Origin: Roseovarius marisflavi
Lineage (GTDB): Bacteria; Pseudomonadota; Alphaproteobacteria; Rhodobacterales; Rhodobacteraceae
Length of the DNA: 64,000 bases
NCBI RefSeq assembly: GCF_900142625.1
Contig: NZ_FRBN01000016.1
Location: forward strand, 18,155 to 82,154
Direction: 5' to 3'
Part shown: in pieces, positions 46,219 through 56,479 of the stretch
How positions within the stretch are numbered: the first letter of the stretch is position 1
Layout of the letters: each line of letters opens with the position of its first letter
Made by a program: the position numbers and the translations under genes
The notes under the pieces: generated by a model
What the model saw: only the letters and a program-made list of their open reading frames with translations
What the model was told of the DNA's origin: nothing
Databases searched by the model: none

Positions 46219-46893
46219 TCATTCGAACCGCTCATAATCCAGCAAGACAGTCCCCTCAACGATCTGGCCGACAAATCCGCAGGGATCTTCGCGCTGCGTA
46301 AAATGCAGCCAGGATTTGCGCGCAAAGATGTCGGGCGCCATGAAATATATCATCTGGTTCAACTCGTCCCGCGAGATTTTGCGGTCAAGATCGGCCCCTT
46401 GTAGAAACTGAAGCTGCGCCTCGGGGGACAGTGACCTGATCTGCATGACATAGGCCAGGTATTCATTCGCAATCAGGCAATTGTCGAACGGGCATGGCAC
46501 ATCCTTGATCGCCGCATGGGTCAGCTCATGCACGAGGATGCTCTGGAAAAAGGCGTCATCGGGCAGATCTGCGTAAATACTTCCGGGCAAATGCTTTGCC
46601 TGCATTGCAGAGGGCGACAACAGCTCGATCCAGTCTTCGCCGCAATGATATTGCCCAAAGCAATTGGCCTTCAGGGTCTCGACAATGTCGATGCGCAGGG
46701 GCCGCGTGATCGGCGGAACATTGCAGCTTTCAAACGTCTGTTTTGCCCGTGCCACTGCCGCGCAGACAAGCTGCGCGTCTTGCGGGCGTGCGCCATACAC
46801 CGTGACGTCAGAGCCGTCGCAGGAAACAGGCTCGGCCTGTGCAGGCCAGGACAGCAGCATCAGAACCGCGGTCGCCGCTTTTAGCGCATGCAT
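46219..46893 (-). CDS. Secreted putative zinc metallopeptidase (DUF6639-like)
   Basis: A 224-residue exported protein (signal AATAVLMLLSWPAQA). The zincin helix is ILVHELTHAAIKD (HExxH), followed about 20 residues later by NEYLAYVMQ, whose Glu could be the third zinc ligand. Several Cys (SCDGSD, SCNVPP, NCFGQYHC, PCPFDNC) suggest disulfides. The family has no established substrate. Convergent with the rhodanese gene (17 bases apart). Confidence 0.75.
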   Translation of the reverse strand: MHALKAATAVLMLLSWPAQAEPVSCDGSDVTVYGARPQDAQLVCAAVARAKQTFESCNVPPITRPLRIDIVETLKANCFGQYHCGEDWIELLSPSAMQAKHLPGSIYADLPDDAFFQSILVHELTHAAIKDVPCPFDNCLIANEYLAYVMQIRSLSPEAQLQFLQGADLDRKISRDELNQMIYFMAPDIFARKSWLHFTQREDPCGFVGQIVEGTVLLDYERFE

Positions 46894-46986
46894 TGATTTC
46901 CCCCTCTGTCAGAGCCAGCAAATCACATCGTTTGCCCCCGGACTTGAGATTTATCAGCCCCGCCCGATTTGGGCAAACGCCCCGTC

Positions 46987-47017
46987 ACAAAAAAACGCCC
47001 CTCATGAAAGGGGCGCT
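46987..47017 (-). terminator. Rho-independent terminator of dapD
   Basis: On the minus strand CGCCCCT, loop TTCATG, AGGGGCG, then TTTTTTT. It lies 26 bases beyond the dapD stop. Confidence 0.88.
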
Positions 47018-47042
47018 TTGGTTCGCGAAAATCCTGAAGGCT

Positions 47043-47870
47043 TCAGTCGCGCAACAGCTCGTTGATCGAGGTTTTCGAGCGGGTCTGCGCATCGACCCTC
47101 TTGACGATCACGGCGCAATAGAGGTTGATACCGTTCTTGCTCGGCATCGAGCCGGCCACCACGACCGAGCCTGCCGGGACTTCGCCATAGCTGACTTCGC
47201 CGGTTTCGCGATCGACGATCTTGGTCGACTTGCCGATGAACACGCCCATGCCCAGAACCGAACCTTCGCGCACGATACAGCCCTCGACCACCTCGGAGCG
47301 CGCGCCGATAAAACAGTTGTCCTCGATGATCGTCGGCCCCGCCTGCATCGGTTCAAGCACGCCGCCGATACCGACGCCGCCCGACAGGTGCACGTTCTTG
47401 CCGATCTGCGCGCAAGAGCCGACAGTGGCCCATGTATCCACCATGGTGCCCTCATCCACATAGGCGCCGAGGTTCACAAAGGACGGCATCAGCACCACGC
47501 CCGGCGCGATAAAGGCCGATTTGCGCACGATACAGTTCGGAACGGCACGAAAGCCGGCCGTTTTCCACTGGTTGTCGCCCCAGCCCTTGAACTTGCTGTC
47601 GACCTTGTCCCACCAGCCGCCGCCCTGCGGGCCGTTGTCATGCTGCTCCATATCCTTGATGCGGAAGCCAAGCAGAACGGCCTTCTTGGCCCATTGATTG
47701 ACATGCCAGTTGCCACTTGCCTGGCGCTCGGCGACGCGCAGCGTGCCACTATCGAGCGCGTTCAGCGTGGCCTCGATGGCCTCGCGGGTTTCGCCGCCGG
47801 TGCTCGGGGTGATGGTGTCGCGCGCCTCCCAGGCGGCTTCGATGGCAGTTTCGAGTTGTGCGTTCGACAT
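47043..47870 (-). CDS. dapD: Tetrahydrodipicolinate N-succinyltransferase
   Basis: Left-handed parallel beta-helix acyltransferase of the succinylase lysine/DAP route. The hexapeptide-repeat region (about residues 105-230) contains [46 protein letters not shown] in sequence, typical of DapD, and an N-terminal helical domain precedes it. Length of 275 aa is standard. The start at 47870 ([10 protein letters not shown]) is the family start; a longer ORF upstream is rejected. It ends in a strong terminator. Confidence 0.96.
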   Translation of the reverse strand: MSNAQLETAIEAAWEARDTITPSTGGETREAIEATLNALDSGTLRVAERQASGNWHVNQWAKKAVLLGFRIKDMEQHDNGPQGGGWWDKVDSKFKGWGDNQWKTAGFRAVPNCIVRKSAFIAPGVVLMPSFVNLGAYVDEGTMVDTWATVGSCAQIGKNVHLSGGVGIGGVLEPMQAGPTIIEDNCFIGARSEVVEGCIVREGSVLGMGVFIGKSTKIVDRETGEVSYGEVPAGSVVVAGSMPSKNGINLYCAVIVKRVDAQTRSKTSINELLRD

Positions 47871-47970
47871 GATCTGATCCTCGGGTTTCACAAACAGGTT
47901 GTCCCGGCTATATGCGCAAGCCGGAACAGGATCAATGCAACTGCTCACAAATACGCACCCTGCATCGCCC

Positions 47971-48006
47971 CTTTCATCTTTCTCAAAATACTCCCGCCGG
48001 AGGCAT
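47971..48006 (-). repeat. Interspersed element, copy 4
   Basis: On the minus strand CCTCCGGCGGGAGTATTTTG, then AGAAAGATGAAAG. It is downstream of the first FAD/GcvT gene stop and upstream of dapD. Confidence 0.55.
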
Positions 48007-48039
48007 CTTGCCTTTTCCCTGAGCGCTCCGGCCTGCGGC

Positions 48040-50487
48040 TCAGACCTTCACGCGCTCGGATTTGGGGTCATACATCGGCTTGAGGCTGGCCTCGGCGCGC
48101 ACCCGTGTGCCCGCCACGTCAATCTCGTAGCTTGACGCCAGCACATCCGCCGCGCTTTCGCCCGCGCAGGGCACATAGCCAAGCCCCATAGCCCCGCCAA
48201 GGTGATGGCCATAGGCACCAGAGCTGAGAAAGCCGACGATCCGACCATCGCGCAACACCGGCTCGTTGTGGTAAAGCATCGGGTCGGGGTCGCTCAGGCG
48301 GAATTGCACAAGGCGGCGATCAAGCCCGCTCTCGCGCTTGCGCAACACTGCGTCTCGGCCAATGAAATCGGGCTTGTCGGTCTTGACCGCAAAGCCAAGC
48401 CCGGCCTCAAGCACATGATCCTCGCAGGTGATGTCATGGCCGAAATGGCGAAAGCCTTTTTCGATCCTGCAACTGTCCATCATATGCATGCCGCAGAGCC
48501 TGACACCATGATCCTGCCCGGCCTCGTAAAGCGTTTCAAAGGCATGCGCGGCCATGTCGGCGCTGACGTAGATTTCCCAGCCAAGCTCGCCCACATAAGA
48601 CACCCGGTGCACCCGCGCGAGGCCGAGGCCAAGCTCGATGTCCTGTGCGGTGCCAAAGGGGTTGGTGGCATTGCTGAAATCATTGGGCGACACCGACGCG
48701 AGCAGATCGCGCGCCCTGGGCCCCATCACCGCCAAAACGCCCTCGCCCGCCGTAACGTCGGTGATCACCACCGCGCGCTCGCCAAGATGACGGCGCAGCC
48801 ATGTTTCGTCCGCCAGCCGCGTGGCCGCCGGGGTGACCACAAGATAGGCGGTTTCCGTGAGCCGGGTCACGGTCACATCGGCCTCGATCCCGCCGCGCGC
48901 ATTCAGGAATTGGGTATAGACAATCCGCCCCACCGGCACCGACATCTCGGCGCCGCAGACATGGTTGAGAAATCCTTCCGCGTCGCGCCCCTCAACCCGC
49001 AGCTTGCCGAAAGACGACATGTCATACATCCCCACCCCGGTGCGGATCGCGCGGTGCTCGGCGGCGGCGTTGTCAAACCAGTTCTGGCGCTTCCAGGAAT
49101 AGGCGTACTCGCGCTCCTGACCGGGATTGGCGAACCAGTTGGCGCGCTCCCATCCCGCAAGCTCGCCCATCACCGCGCCATGATCCAGAAGCTGGGCGTG
49201 AAACGGCGTGCGCCGCACACCGCGCGCTGTGGCCTTCTGGCGATAAGGGAAGTGATCGGCATAAAGCAGCCCCAGCGTTTCTTTTGAGCGTTCAAAGAGA
49301 TAGCGCTTGTTGCCCTGAAAGGGCTGCATCCGGGAAATATCGACATCGCCAAGATCAAAGGGTTTCGCGCCATCCTCCATCCATTGGGCAAGCGCCATGC
49401 CCGCGCCGCCCGCCGATTGGATGCCGATCGAGTTGAACCCGGCCGCGACCCAGACGTTATCCATCTCGGGCGCGAGGCCAAGGTGATAGGCATCGTCGGG
49501 GGTAAAGCTTTCGGGGCCGTTGAAGAACGTGTGAATCCCCGCCTCGCCCAGCATCGGCATGCGATTGACGGCCCATTCCAGGATCGGCTCGAAGTGGTCG
49601 AAATCCTCGGGCAGCTGATCGAATTCAAAGCTGTCGGGAATGCCCGCCATGCCCCAGGGTTTGGCGTTCGGCTCGAAGGCGCCAAGCATCATCTTGCCCG
49701 CGTCTTCCTTGTAATAGGCACATTCATCGGGCACCCGCAGGACCGGCAATTGGGTCAGGCCGGCAATCGGTTCGCTGACGATATAAAAATGCTCGCAGGC
49801 CTGAAGCGGCACGTTGATGCCTGCCATGCGCCCCACTTCGTGGCCCCACATGCCCGCGCAATTGACGATCATGTCCGCCTCGATATGGCCCGCGTTGCCG
49901 TCTTCCGCAGCCCAGTCTACGCCGGTCACCCGGCGGCCCTTGCGCGCAAGCCCGGTGACCTTGACACGCTCCTTGATCAGGGCGCCACGCATCCGCGCGC
50001 CCTTGGCCAGAGCGAGCGCGATATTGGCCGGGTCGCCCTGGCCATCCTTGTCGAGATAGACCCCGGCCACCACGTCATCGGTGTTGAGATGGGGGTATTT
50101 CGCCTTGACCTCGGCGGGGGTGATCTCTTCGACATAGACACCAAAGGCGCGGGCCATGGCGGCGGAGCGAAAGATTTCCTCGCGCCGCTCTTCGGTCAGG
50201 GCAACGGTGATCGAGCCGACCCGCTTGAAGCCGGTGGCGACGCCGGTTTCCTCTTCCAGCGCGCCGTAGAGTTCCTGACTGTACTTCGCCAGCCGGGTCA
50301 TGTTCGCCGTCGCGCGCAGCTGTGCGATCAGGCCGGCCGCGTGCCACGTGGTGCCCGAGGTCAACTGTTTGCGTTCCAGCAGGACAACATCCTGCCAGCC
50401 CAGCTTGGTCAGGTGATAGGCCACCGAACAGCCCACCACGCCGCCACCGATAATGACCACACGGGCCTTTTGGGGAATGTCATTCAT
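48040..50487 (-). CDS. FAD/GcvT-domain oxidoreductase (dimethylglycine/sarcosine dehydrogenase-like)
   Basis: An 815-residue cytoplasmic two-part enzyme. N-terminal FAD domain: [17 protein letters not shown] dinucleotide motif and GTTWHAAGL, whose His matches the covalent 8-alpha-histidyl FAD site of DMGDH/SARDH. The C-terminal half is a GcvT/aminomethyltransferase domain that would pass the methyl-derived C1 unit to tetrahydrofolate ([13 protein letters not shown] and later [19 protein letters not shown]). Dimethylglycine or sarcosine are the likely substrates. The start at 50487 matches the paralogue at 53.0 kb. It lies last in the methylamine cluster. Confidence 0.85.
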   Translation of the reverse strand: MNDIPQKARVVIIGGGVVGCSVAYHLTKLGWQDVVLLERKQLTSGTTWHAAGLIAQLRATANMTRLAKYSQELYGALEEETGVATGFKRVGSITVALTEERREEIFRSAAMARAFGVYVEEITPAEVKAKYPHLNTDDVVAGVYLDKDGQGDPANIALALAKGARMRGALIKERVKVTGLARKGRRVTGVDWAAEDGNAGHIEADMIVNCAGMWGHEVGRMAGINVPLQACEHFYIVSEPIAGLTQLPVLRVPDECAYYKEDAGKMMLGAFEPNAKPWGMAGIPDSFEFDQLPEDFDHFEPILEWAVNRMPMLGEAGIHTFFNGPESFTPDDAYHLGLAPEMDNVWVAAGFNSIGIQSAGGAGMALAQWMEDGAKPFDLGDVDISRMQPFQGNKRYLFERSKETLGLLYADHFPYRQKATARGVRRTPFHAQLLDHGAVMGELAGWERANWFANPGQEREYAYSWKRQNWFDNAAAEHRAIRTGVGMYDMSSFGKLRVEGRDAEGFLNHVCGAEMSVPVGRIVYTQFLNARGGIEADVTVTRLTETAYLVVTPAATRLADETWLRRHLGERAVVITDVTAGEGVLAVMGPRARDLLASVSPNDFSNATNPFGTAQDIELGLGLARVHRVSYVGELGWEIYVSADMAAHAFETLYEAGQDHGVRLCGMHMMDSCRIEKGFRHFGHDITCEDHVLEAGLGFAVKTDKPDFIGRDAVLRKRESGLDRRLVQFRLSDPDPMLYHNEPVLRDGRIVGFLSSGAYGHHLGGAMGLGYVPCAGESAADVLASSYEIDVAGTRVRAEASLKPMYDPKSERVKV

Positions 50488-50541
50488 AATCAGCCTCGCG
50501 TTCTGGAGTGTCTGGGTATCGGATGCTGACGCGTCCGACCG

Positions 50542-50591
50542 GCGCGAGGGGCTGCGCCCCTCGCGCTTGAGTATTTGGGCCAAGAAGAAGG
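50542..50591 (+). repeat. Interspersed element, copy 5
   Basis: Perfect 11-base hairpin GCGCGAGGGGC-TGC-GCCCCTCGCGC (50542-50566), then TTGAGTATTTGGGCCAAGAAGAAGG. It lies between the homocysteine methyltransferase and the first FAD/GcvT gene, on the strand opposite to those genes. Confidence 0.65.
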
Positions 50592-50598
50592 GCGCAGG

Positions 50599-51495
50599 TC
50601 AGACAATCGTGTGGCCCGCCCCGGTGATGCGTCGCGCCAGTTCGGCGATGTGATCGGGGCCAATCTCGCAGCAGCCACCCAGGATCGTGGCCCCCTGATC
50701 AAGCCAGCCCATGGCGATATCGGCGTAGGCGGCGGGGGGCATGTCGACCCGCTGTTCGAGGGCATCGACGGTCGGGGCGTCTTGCAGGAAGCCATCGGTG
50801 ATACGGGTGAAGCCGTTGGAATAGGCGCCGAAAGGTTTGCCCAAGCCCGCGATGATCTCGAGGCCGGGGGCAACCGCCTCGGGGCGGGTGCAGTTGATCA
50901 GCACCGCATCCGGCGCATGACGCGCCACCACCGGGGCAAGATCGCCAAGCGGCTCGCCCGAGCGCAGGCGGGTGCCGTCCTCGTCCATAACCGACACCGC
51001 AAGCCAGACCGGCACGCCCTGGCCCATAGCCGCGCGCAAAGCACCTTCGGCCTGATCGACAGAGGACATCGTTTCAATCAGCAAGAGATCGACCCGCCCG
51101 GCCAGCATCTGCACCGGCTCGGCGTAGAGCACTGCGGCTTGTTCGGCGGGGGGGCAGATGTCCGGGCGGTAAGAGGCAATGAGCGGCCCAAGCGCACCCG
51201 CGACACGGCCACTGCCATGGGCGTCGCGCGCCGCGCAGGCGGCGGTGATCGCGGCATCCATCAGCTCGCCGACCTTGTCTTGCAGGCCAACCCGCGCCAG
51301 CCGGTCGCGCAGCACCGCATAGGTATTGGTCGTAGCGACGCTGGCGCCGACGGCAAAGTAATTGTCATGCACTTCGCGCACCAGACCGGGGTGTTCGATC
51401 ATCACCTGCGTCGACCAGAGCGGTGTCGCCCGGTCGCCTGAGCGTTTGACGAGTTCCTGTCCGATAGAGCCGTCCAGAAGGGTGATTGCGGTCAT
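50599..51495 (-). CDS. Homocysteine S-methyltransferase family protein (betaine-linked)
   Basis: TIM-barrel methyltransferase of the BHMT/MmuM family, 298 aa. It opens with TLLDGSIGQELVKRSGD and has the zinc-binding Cys: INCTRPE (about residue 201) and GGCCEIGP (about 275-276). These enzymes methylate homocysteine to methionine from betaine, S-methylmethionine or similar donors. The flanking dimethylglycine-type dehydrogenases favour glycine betaine as donor. Its start overlaps the preceding PNPOx-fold gene by 4 bases. Confidence 0.85.
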   Translation of the reverse strand: MTAITLLDGSIGQELVKRSGDRATPLWSTQVMIEHPGLVREVHDNYFAVGASVATTNTYAVLRDRLARVGLQDKVGELMDAAITAACAARDAHGSGRVAGALGPLIASYRPDICPPAEQAAVLYAEPVQMLAGRVDLLLIETMSSVDQAEGALRAAMGQGVPVWLAVSVMDEDGTRLRSGEPLGDLAPVVARHAPDAVLINCTRPEAVAPGLEIIAGLGKPFGAYSNGFTRITDGFLQDAPTVDALEQRVDMPPAAYADIAMGWLDQGATILGGCCEIGPDHIAELARRITGAGHTIV

Positions 51496-51947
51496 GGGTA
51501 AATCTCCGAGAATTTCTGTTTGTAGAGCGCGATCATGTCGGCCTCGCTTACCCCGTCGTCATAGGGCGGTGTCGTCATTGGCTTTACATGCTCTGCGCGG
51601 ATCAGGACCAGCGCATTTATCCGCTCCGCCAAATCACCCCAGACCGCGCGCCATTTGCCGATAAGCGCGTCAAATTCGCCCCCCGGCGTAACGACCCGTG
51701 TGGTGCCGCGCACCCGGATGCCCTTGCGCGTCCACTGGTCGATGAAATTCACCTCGGTCTGTGCCAGCTGTGCCAGATTGCGCATCGTCCCCGGCGAGCG
51801 GATTTCACCAAAGCCGATGGTGTCGTCGTCCAGCACCAGAAAGGTGCCCTTGGGCGAGACTGCGGGCCAGCCCTCGGGCGTGACCGTGGCCACGAAACCG
51901 AGTGGAAAGCGGGCGATCAGCGCCTTGGCGGTGTCATTCAGTGGCAT
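51492..51947 (-). CDS. PNPOx-fold (pyridoxamine oxidase-like) flavoprotein
   Basis: A 151-residue split-barrel FMN-binding protein: FPLGFVATVTPEGWPAVSPKGTFLVLDDDTIGFGEIRSPGT region and VNFIDQWTRKGIRVRGTTRV are typical of the pyridoxamine 5'-phosphate oxidase-related family. AAGGAGG precedes the ATG at 51947. It overlaps the neighbours on both sides, so belongs to the operon. Function in methylamine metabolism unknown; FMN reductase-type roles are possible. Confidence 0.75.
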   Translation of the reverse strand: MPLNDTAKALIARFPLGFVATVTPEGWPAVSPKGTFLVLDDDTIGFGEIRSPGTMRNLAQLAQTEVNFIDQWTRKGIRVRGTTRVVTPGGEFDALIGKWRAVWGDLAERINALVLIRAEHVKPMTTPPYDDGVSEADMIALYKQKFSEIYP

Positions 51948-53022
51948 CGGATACCTCCTTGGGGGGCAGCAGAACCAGCTTGCCGGCATAGCGTTTGCTC
52001 TGAAAATCGGCCTGCGCCTCCCTGATCTCGGTCATCGGATAAGTCTTTGATATCAAAGGGCGAAGCTGACCGGCATTGACGCGGGCCATCAGGTCGGCAA
52101 AGACGGTGGGCGGTTGAAAGGTACAGCCGTGGATCGTGATGTCGCGCAGGTAGATGCGGCGCAGGTCGGCCGTCACCATCGGGCCGCCGATCGCCCCCGC
52201 CACGGCGTAATGCCCGCCAGGTTTGAGTGCCTCGATCAGCGCGGGCCAGATATCGCCCGCGACCACGTCGATCACGCAATCGAACCGGTTTTCAGGCAGC
52301 GCCGCGCCGCGCTCGATCACCGCCGTGGCCCCCTGAGAGCGAACCGTGTCGGCCTTGGCCGCTGAGGCGATGCCGGTCACCTCTGCGCCCATTTTCGCCG
52401 CGAGTTGCACGGCCGCCAGACCGACCCCGCCCGAGGCGCCGGTAATCAGCACCTCCATGCCGGGCGCAAGCCCCGCGCGGTGCAATAGCCCCGCAGCGGT
52501 ACCAAAGGCGCAGGGGATGGCGGCGATTTCGACATCGCTCAGCGGCGAGCCCGTCACGTCGTAAAGATCACGCGCGAAGACCAGACAGTATTCGGCAAAA
52601 GCACCGTCATACTCCGACCCCAAAGCGATGAAGCCAAAGGGGTTTTCCGCCGTGGGGCGCGGCTGGTTGATCGGACAGGTCACCCGCTGGCCGGGTTTGA
52701 ATTCACGCACATCCGGGCCAACGGCCACAACACGTCCACAGAGATCACCGCCTTGTATCAGCGGAAAGTTGAGCGCCCCGGACCAACCACCAGCCTCGAC
52801 CTCATCGCCGGTCTCGCGGGTGGCGCCGGTCACCTCGGGCGCGTACCAGCCGACGCGGGTGTTGATATCGGTATTATTGACCCCCGCCGCCAGCACCTTG
52901 ACCAAAACCTGCCCCGCCCCCGGCACCGGCACCGGCACCGGCAAGTCGTCGCGCCAGTCCAGCGCCTCTGGCCCGCCGTGGCGGGTCAGGGTCACGCCAG
53001 ACATGGTGGCGGGCACAGTCAT
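51934..53022 (-). CDS. MDR-family zinc-free alcohol dehydrogenase/quinone reductase-like
   Basis: A 362-residue medium-chain dehydrogenase/reductase with a GroES-like N-terminal domain (AAGVNNTDINTRVGWYAPEV, then IQGGDLCGRVVAVGPDVREFKPGQRV) and a Rossmann domain with GASGGVGLAAVQLAAKMGAEV. The zinc Cys cluster of classical ADH is not evident, so it is nearer to NADPH:quinone oxidoreductases. It overlaps the second FAD/GcvT gene start-to-stop by 4 bases. Substrate unknown. Confidence 0.8.
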   Translation of the reverse strand: MTVPATMSGVTLTRHGGPEALDWRDDLPVPVPVPGAGQVLVKVLAAGVNNTDINTRVGWYAPEVTGATRETGDEVEAGGWSGALNFPLIQGGDLCGRVVAVGPDVREFKPGQRVTCPINQPRPTAENPFGFIALGSEYDGAFAEYCLVFARDLYDVTGSPLSDVEIAAIPCAFGTAAGLLHRAGLAPGMEVLITGASGGVGLAAVQLAAKMGAEVTGIASAAKADTVRSQGATAVIERGAALPENRFDCVIDVVAGDIWPALIEALKPGGHYAVAGAIGGPMVTADLRRIYLRDITIHGCTFQPPTVFADLMARVNAGQLRPLISKTYPMTEIREAQADFQSKRYAGKLVLLPPKEVSDATE

Positions 53023-55463
53023 GCCCTGAGCCGCGCGTTTTCCGGATCCCAGAGCGGCGCGTCGGCCTGCACCACGGCGCGGCAGCGTTCGCCATAGATT
53101 TCCACCTCGATCTCGGTGCCCGGCACAGCGAGATCGGCACGGATCATTCCCAAGGCCACAGAGGCATTCACCCGATATCCCCAGGCGCCGCTGGTGGTTT
53201 CGCCGACAATTGCGCCGTCATGCCAGAGCGTCGACATATAGGGCGCGTCGGCCTCTTTGGCGTCAACGATCAGCGTGACAAAGGCCTTTTTGCGGCCCGC
53301 CTGTTTCTCGGCCAGAAGCGCCGCCTTGCCGTTGAACTCCTGTGGTTTGTCGAATTTCACAAAGCGTTCAAGCCCGGCCTCCAGCATCGAATAATCGGTG
53401 CTGAGGTCGCCTTTCCACGCGCGATAGCCTTTTTCCATGCGCAGGGAATTGAGCGCATACATCCCGAAGGGTTTTGCGCCCGCCCCAAGCAGGGCGTCAT
53501 AAATCGCCGGGATCGCGGCATTTTCGGCATGCACTTCCCAGCCAAGTTCGCCGGTGAAACTGACCCTGACCAGAAACGCCTTTTGCCCGGCCACCATGCA
53601 ATGCTGATGGCTCAGCCAGGGCGCGCCAAGGTCTGCATCAGTCAAACCGCTCAGAATGTCGCGTGACATCGGTCCGGCCACCAAAAGCGCGTCGCGCTCG
53701 GTGGTCGTTTCGCGCAGGCTCAGCCCCTCGGGCAAGGCGTTGCGCACCAATTCGCCGTCATGCCATTGCGCCGTGGCGGCAGTGATCAGAACGAAACTAT
53801 CCTCGGCGAGGCGGATGCAGGAAAACTCGGTCAGAACCCGACCGCGCGTGTCGGCCACATAGACAAGGTTCATCCGCCCGACGCGCGGCAAGCCACCAGT
53901 CACAAAGCCGCGCAGCCAGTCGTCGGCGCCAGTCCCCTCGATCCAAAGCCTCGTAAAGCCGGGCAGATCAAGCACGCCACAGCCGTCGCGCACCGCCTCG
54001 CATTCTTCGCGAATGCGCGCCGACCAGGGCCCCTCGCGGTTCCAAGTATGGGTGCTTTCCTCGGAGGTATCATCGCCGGGTTTGGCAAACCAATTCGCCC
54101 GCTCCCAGCCGTTATAGGCGCCCATCACGCCGCCCAACTCCTTGACGCGCGCATGCACCGGCGAGAGCTTCTTGTCACGGCCAGCGGGCCATTCGTGCCA
54201 GGGGAAATGCATGGCATATTCGTGGCCGTAAACCTCCATCCCCTTCTGGATGCAGTAATCAGCGTCGGTATAATCGGTATAGCGGCGCGGGTCACAGCTC
54301 CACATATCCCACTCGGTCTGGCCTTCGGTGATCCACTCGGCCAGCACCTTGCCGGCCCCGCCGCCCTGAGCGATGCCAAAAGTGAAAACGCAGGCCTCGA
54401 AGGCATTCGGAACCCCCGGCATCGGCCCAAGCAGAGGCATCCCATCAGGCGCGTAAGGAATAGGCCCGTTGATCACCTTGTTGACGCCGCCTGTGCCGAG
54501 CAAAGGCACGCGTGCCATGGCATCCTCGATATACCATTCCAGCCGCTCCAGATCGTCAGGGTAAAGCTGAAAGCTGAAATCCTCGGGCATCGGATCACTT
54601 GGCTGTACCCAATGGGCCTTGCAGTTCCGCTCGTAAGGACCAAGGTTAAGACCGTATTTTTCCTGGCGCAGATAATAAGAGCTGTCCACATCGCGCAGCA
54701 GTGGAAGCTTGTGACCGGCCTCGCGGCTCCAGGCCTCAAGCTCGGGGATTTCATCGGTCAGCATGTATTGATGGCTCATCACCATCATCGGCACGGTGCG
54801 CCCGCCGTAAGGCTTGAACCATTCGCCGACGCGCTGCGCGTAATAGCCCGCGGCATTAACCACGTATTCACAGCGGATCTCGCCCTTTTCGGTCTCGACC
54901 ACCCATTCGCCCTTTTCGCGCCGAACGCCGGTGGCGGGCGTAAAGCGCAGGATTTGCGCCCCCATGTCGCGCGCGCCCTTGGCCAATGCCTGCGTCAGCT
55001 GGGCGGGGTCGATGTCGCCATCATTGGGATCATAGAGGGCGCCCTGCAAATCGTGGGTCTCGATAAAGGGATAGCGCGCCTTGATCTCGTCGGCGGCCAT
55101 GATCTCCAGGTCCATGCCCTGATAAAGACCCATGCCCTTGGCGCGCTCAAACTCCTGCATCCGCTCCTTTGAATGCGCAAGGCGGATCGATCCGGACTGG
55201 TGGTAATTCATCGGATAATCGACCTCGGCCCCAAGGCGGGCATAAAGTTCGGTCGAATAGCGCTGCATGTTCATCACCGACCACGAGGTCGAAAACGTCG
55301 GCACATTGCCCGCCGCATGCCAGGTGCTGCCGGCGGTCAGCTCGTTCTTTTCAAGCAGAACGCAATCGCTCCAGCCGACCTTGGCCAGATGATAAAGCGC
55401 CGAGGTGCCCACCGCCCCACCGCCAATGATGACAACCCGCGCCGTCGTTGGAAAATCCGCCAT
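53019..55463 (-). CDS. FAD/GcvT-domain oxidoreductase (dimethylglycine/sarcosine dehydrogenase-like), second copy
   Basis: An 814-residue paralogue of the gene at 48.0 kb: VVIIGGGAVGTSALYHLAK, covalent-FAD His in GSTWHAAGN, long FAD-domain middle and a C-terminal GcvT domain (VSFTGELGWEVHAENAAIPAI). Two separate enzymes of this family would allow successive demethylation of dimethylglycine and sarcosine with C1 transfer to tetrahydrofolate; the order cannot be told from sequence. A GAGAGGGAGAGACAA leader precedes the start. Confidence 0.85.
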   Translation of the reverse strand: MADFPTTARVVIIGGGAVGTSALYHLAKVGWSDCVLLEKNELTAGSTWHAAGNVPTFSTSWSVMNMQRYSTELYARLGAEVDYPMNYHQSGSIRLAHSKERMQEFERAKGMGLYQGMDLEIMAADEIKARYPFIETHDLQGALYDPNDGDIDPAQLTQALAKGARDMGAQILRFTPATGVRREKGEWVVETEKGEIRCEYVVNAAGYYAQRVGEWFKPYGGRTVPMMVMSHQYMLTDEIPELEAWSREAGHKLPLLRDVDSSYYLRQEKYGLNLGPYERNCKAHWVQPSDPMPEDFSFQLYPDDLERLEWYIEDAMARVPLLGTGGVNKVINGPIPYAPDGMPLLGPMPGVPNAFEACVFTFGIAQGGGAGKVLAEWITEGQTEWDMWSCDPRRYTDYTDADYCIQKGMEVYGHEYAMHFPWHEWPAGRDKKLSPVHARVKELGGVMGAYNGWERANWFAKPGDDTSEESTHTWNREGPWSARIREECEAVRDGCGVLDLPGFTRLWIEGTGADDWLRGFVTGGLPRVGRMNLVYVADTRGRVLTEFSCIRLAEDSFVLITAATAQWHDGELVRNALPEGLSLRETTTERDALLVAGPMSRDILSGLTDADLGAPWLSHQHCMVAGQKAFLVRVSFTGELGWEVHAENAAIPAIYDALLGAGAKPFGMYALNSLRMEKGYRAWKGDLSTDYSMLEAGLERFVKFDKPQEFNGKAALLAEKQAGRKKAFVTLIVDAKEADAPYMSTLWHDGAIVGETTSGAWGYRVNASVALGMIRADLAVPGTEIEVEIYGERCRAVVQADAPLWDPENARLRA

Positions 55464-55476
55464 TTGTCTCTCCCTC

Positions 55477-55848
55477 TCAGTCTTTTTGCGGCACGCCGTC
55501 CGCGATGTCGTAATAGTCGCCCTTGTCGGCGACAAAGATATGCTTCTCGACCGTGATGCCGGTGGGGCCATCAAGCGCACCCAGGGCAAAGCTCATGGTG
55601 TCCTCGGCATGCGCCTTCCAGAACAGGAACGAGCCACAGCTTGGACAAAAGCCGCGCTTGGCCGTCGCGCTCGCCGCATACCATTTCACCGTTCCGGAAA
55701 TACTCAAATCCGCCATGGCCACATAGGCCGAGGCCCACAGATGCCCCGATTGCTTGCGGCATTGCCCGCAGTGACAGACCGACGGGCCTTGGGGCGCCGC
55801 AGTCACGGCAAAGCTGACCGCTCCGCAGAGGCATGATCCGTGGTGCAT
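55477..55848 (-). CDS. GFA-family zinc protein
   Basis: A 123-residue Mss4-like protein with seven Cys in zinc-binding pairs: C6, C8, C25, C27, C30, C68 and C71 (GSCLCGAV, CHCGQCRK, CPSCG). The GFA family includes glutathione-dependent formaldehyde-activating proteins, which fits the formaldehyde risk of neighbouring demethylases; direct activity is unproven. It abuts the LysE gene and is 13 bases from the second FAD/GcvT gene. Confidence 0.85.
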   Translation of the reverse strand: MHHGSCLCGAVSFAVTAAPQGPSVCHCGQCRKQSGHLWASAYVAMADLSISGTVKWYAASATAKRGFCPSCGSFLFWKAHAEDTMSFALGALDGPTGITVEKHIFVADKGDYYDIADGVPQKD

Positions 55849-56469
55849 TTACACTCTCCCCGGTGTGGCGGCACTTCCCAGAAGGACACCGTAGATGATG
55901 AAACAGGCCGCAAGGCTGCGGCGCAGCCAGACGTTGAACACCGCGCCAAGTGCGGCCCGGCCAATCCCGGTGCCCAGCGCGGTGTAGGTGACATAGCTCA
56001 GACAGGTCAGCGTCAGCGCGGTGGGGAATATCACCCACATCTGGCCTGCGATCGGTACATCTGTCTGCACGAACTGGCTAAAGGCGGCAAGATATCCGGC
56101 CACCGATTTGGGGTTGATCGTGGCAATCGCAAAGGCGCGCCAAAAGACCGATCCGCCCGGGCGCTCGTCAGCCCTGACAGGCCGCCTGGCCATGATCCAG
56201 CCGCGAAGCCCGAGATAGATCAGCACCCCTGCCCCGGCCAGTTTGGCCAGATGAAACGCCTCGGGCGAGGCAACAATGAGCGCCGTGATCCCCGCCGCCG
56301 AAAGGCTCAGGAACAGCACCGCCTGCGTCAGGATCGCCAGCACCCCCCAAAGGGCGCGGCGAAACCCGATCGTCATACCGTTGGTGATGCAATTCACCGC
56401 ATTCGGCCCCGGCGTGGTGACAAACACCGCCCAGAACAGCGCGAAAACCGTCCAGCTTTCCCAATTCAT
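55849..56469 (-). CDS. LysE-family amino-acid exporter
   Basis: A 206-residue membrane protein with six TM helices and the LysE/RhtB opening (FALFWAVFVTTPGPNAVNCIT). It probably exports an amino acid or related compound from the cytoplasm. The start at 56469 gives the family N-terminus; a long upstream extension is out of character. It begins 10 bases after the XRE-cupin gene, which may control it. Confidence 0.85.
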   Translation of the reverse strand: MNWESWTVFALFWAVFVTTPGPNAVNCITNGMTIGFRRALWGVLAILTQAVLFLSLSAAGITALIVASPEAFHLAKLAGAGVLIYLGLRGWIMARRPVRADERPGGSVFWRAFAIATINPKSVAGYLAAFSQFVQTDVPIAGQMWVIFPTALTLTCLSYVTYTALGTGIGRAALGAVFNVWLRRSLAACFIIYGVLLGSAATPGRV

Positions 56470-56479
56470 CTTGGCCCCC

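Noticed and set aside
53760..55172. 470-codon plus-strand ORF inside the second FAD/GcvT gene
   Set aside because: Its sequence has no fold signature, and the minus-strand FAD motifs and GcvT domain are continuous.
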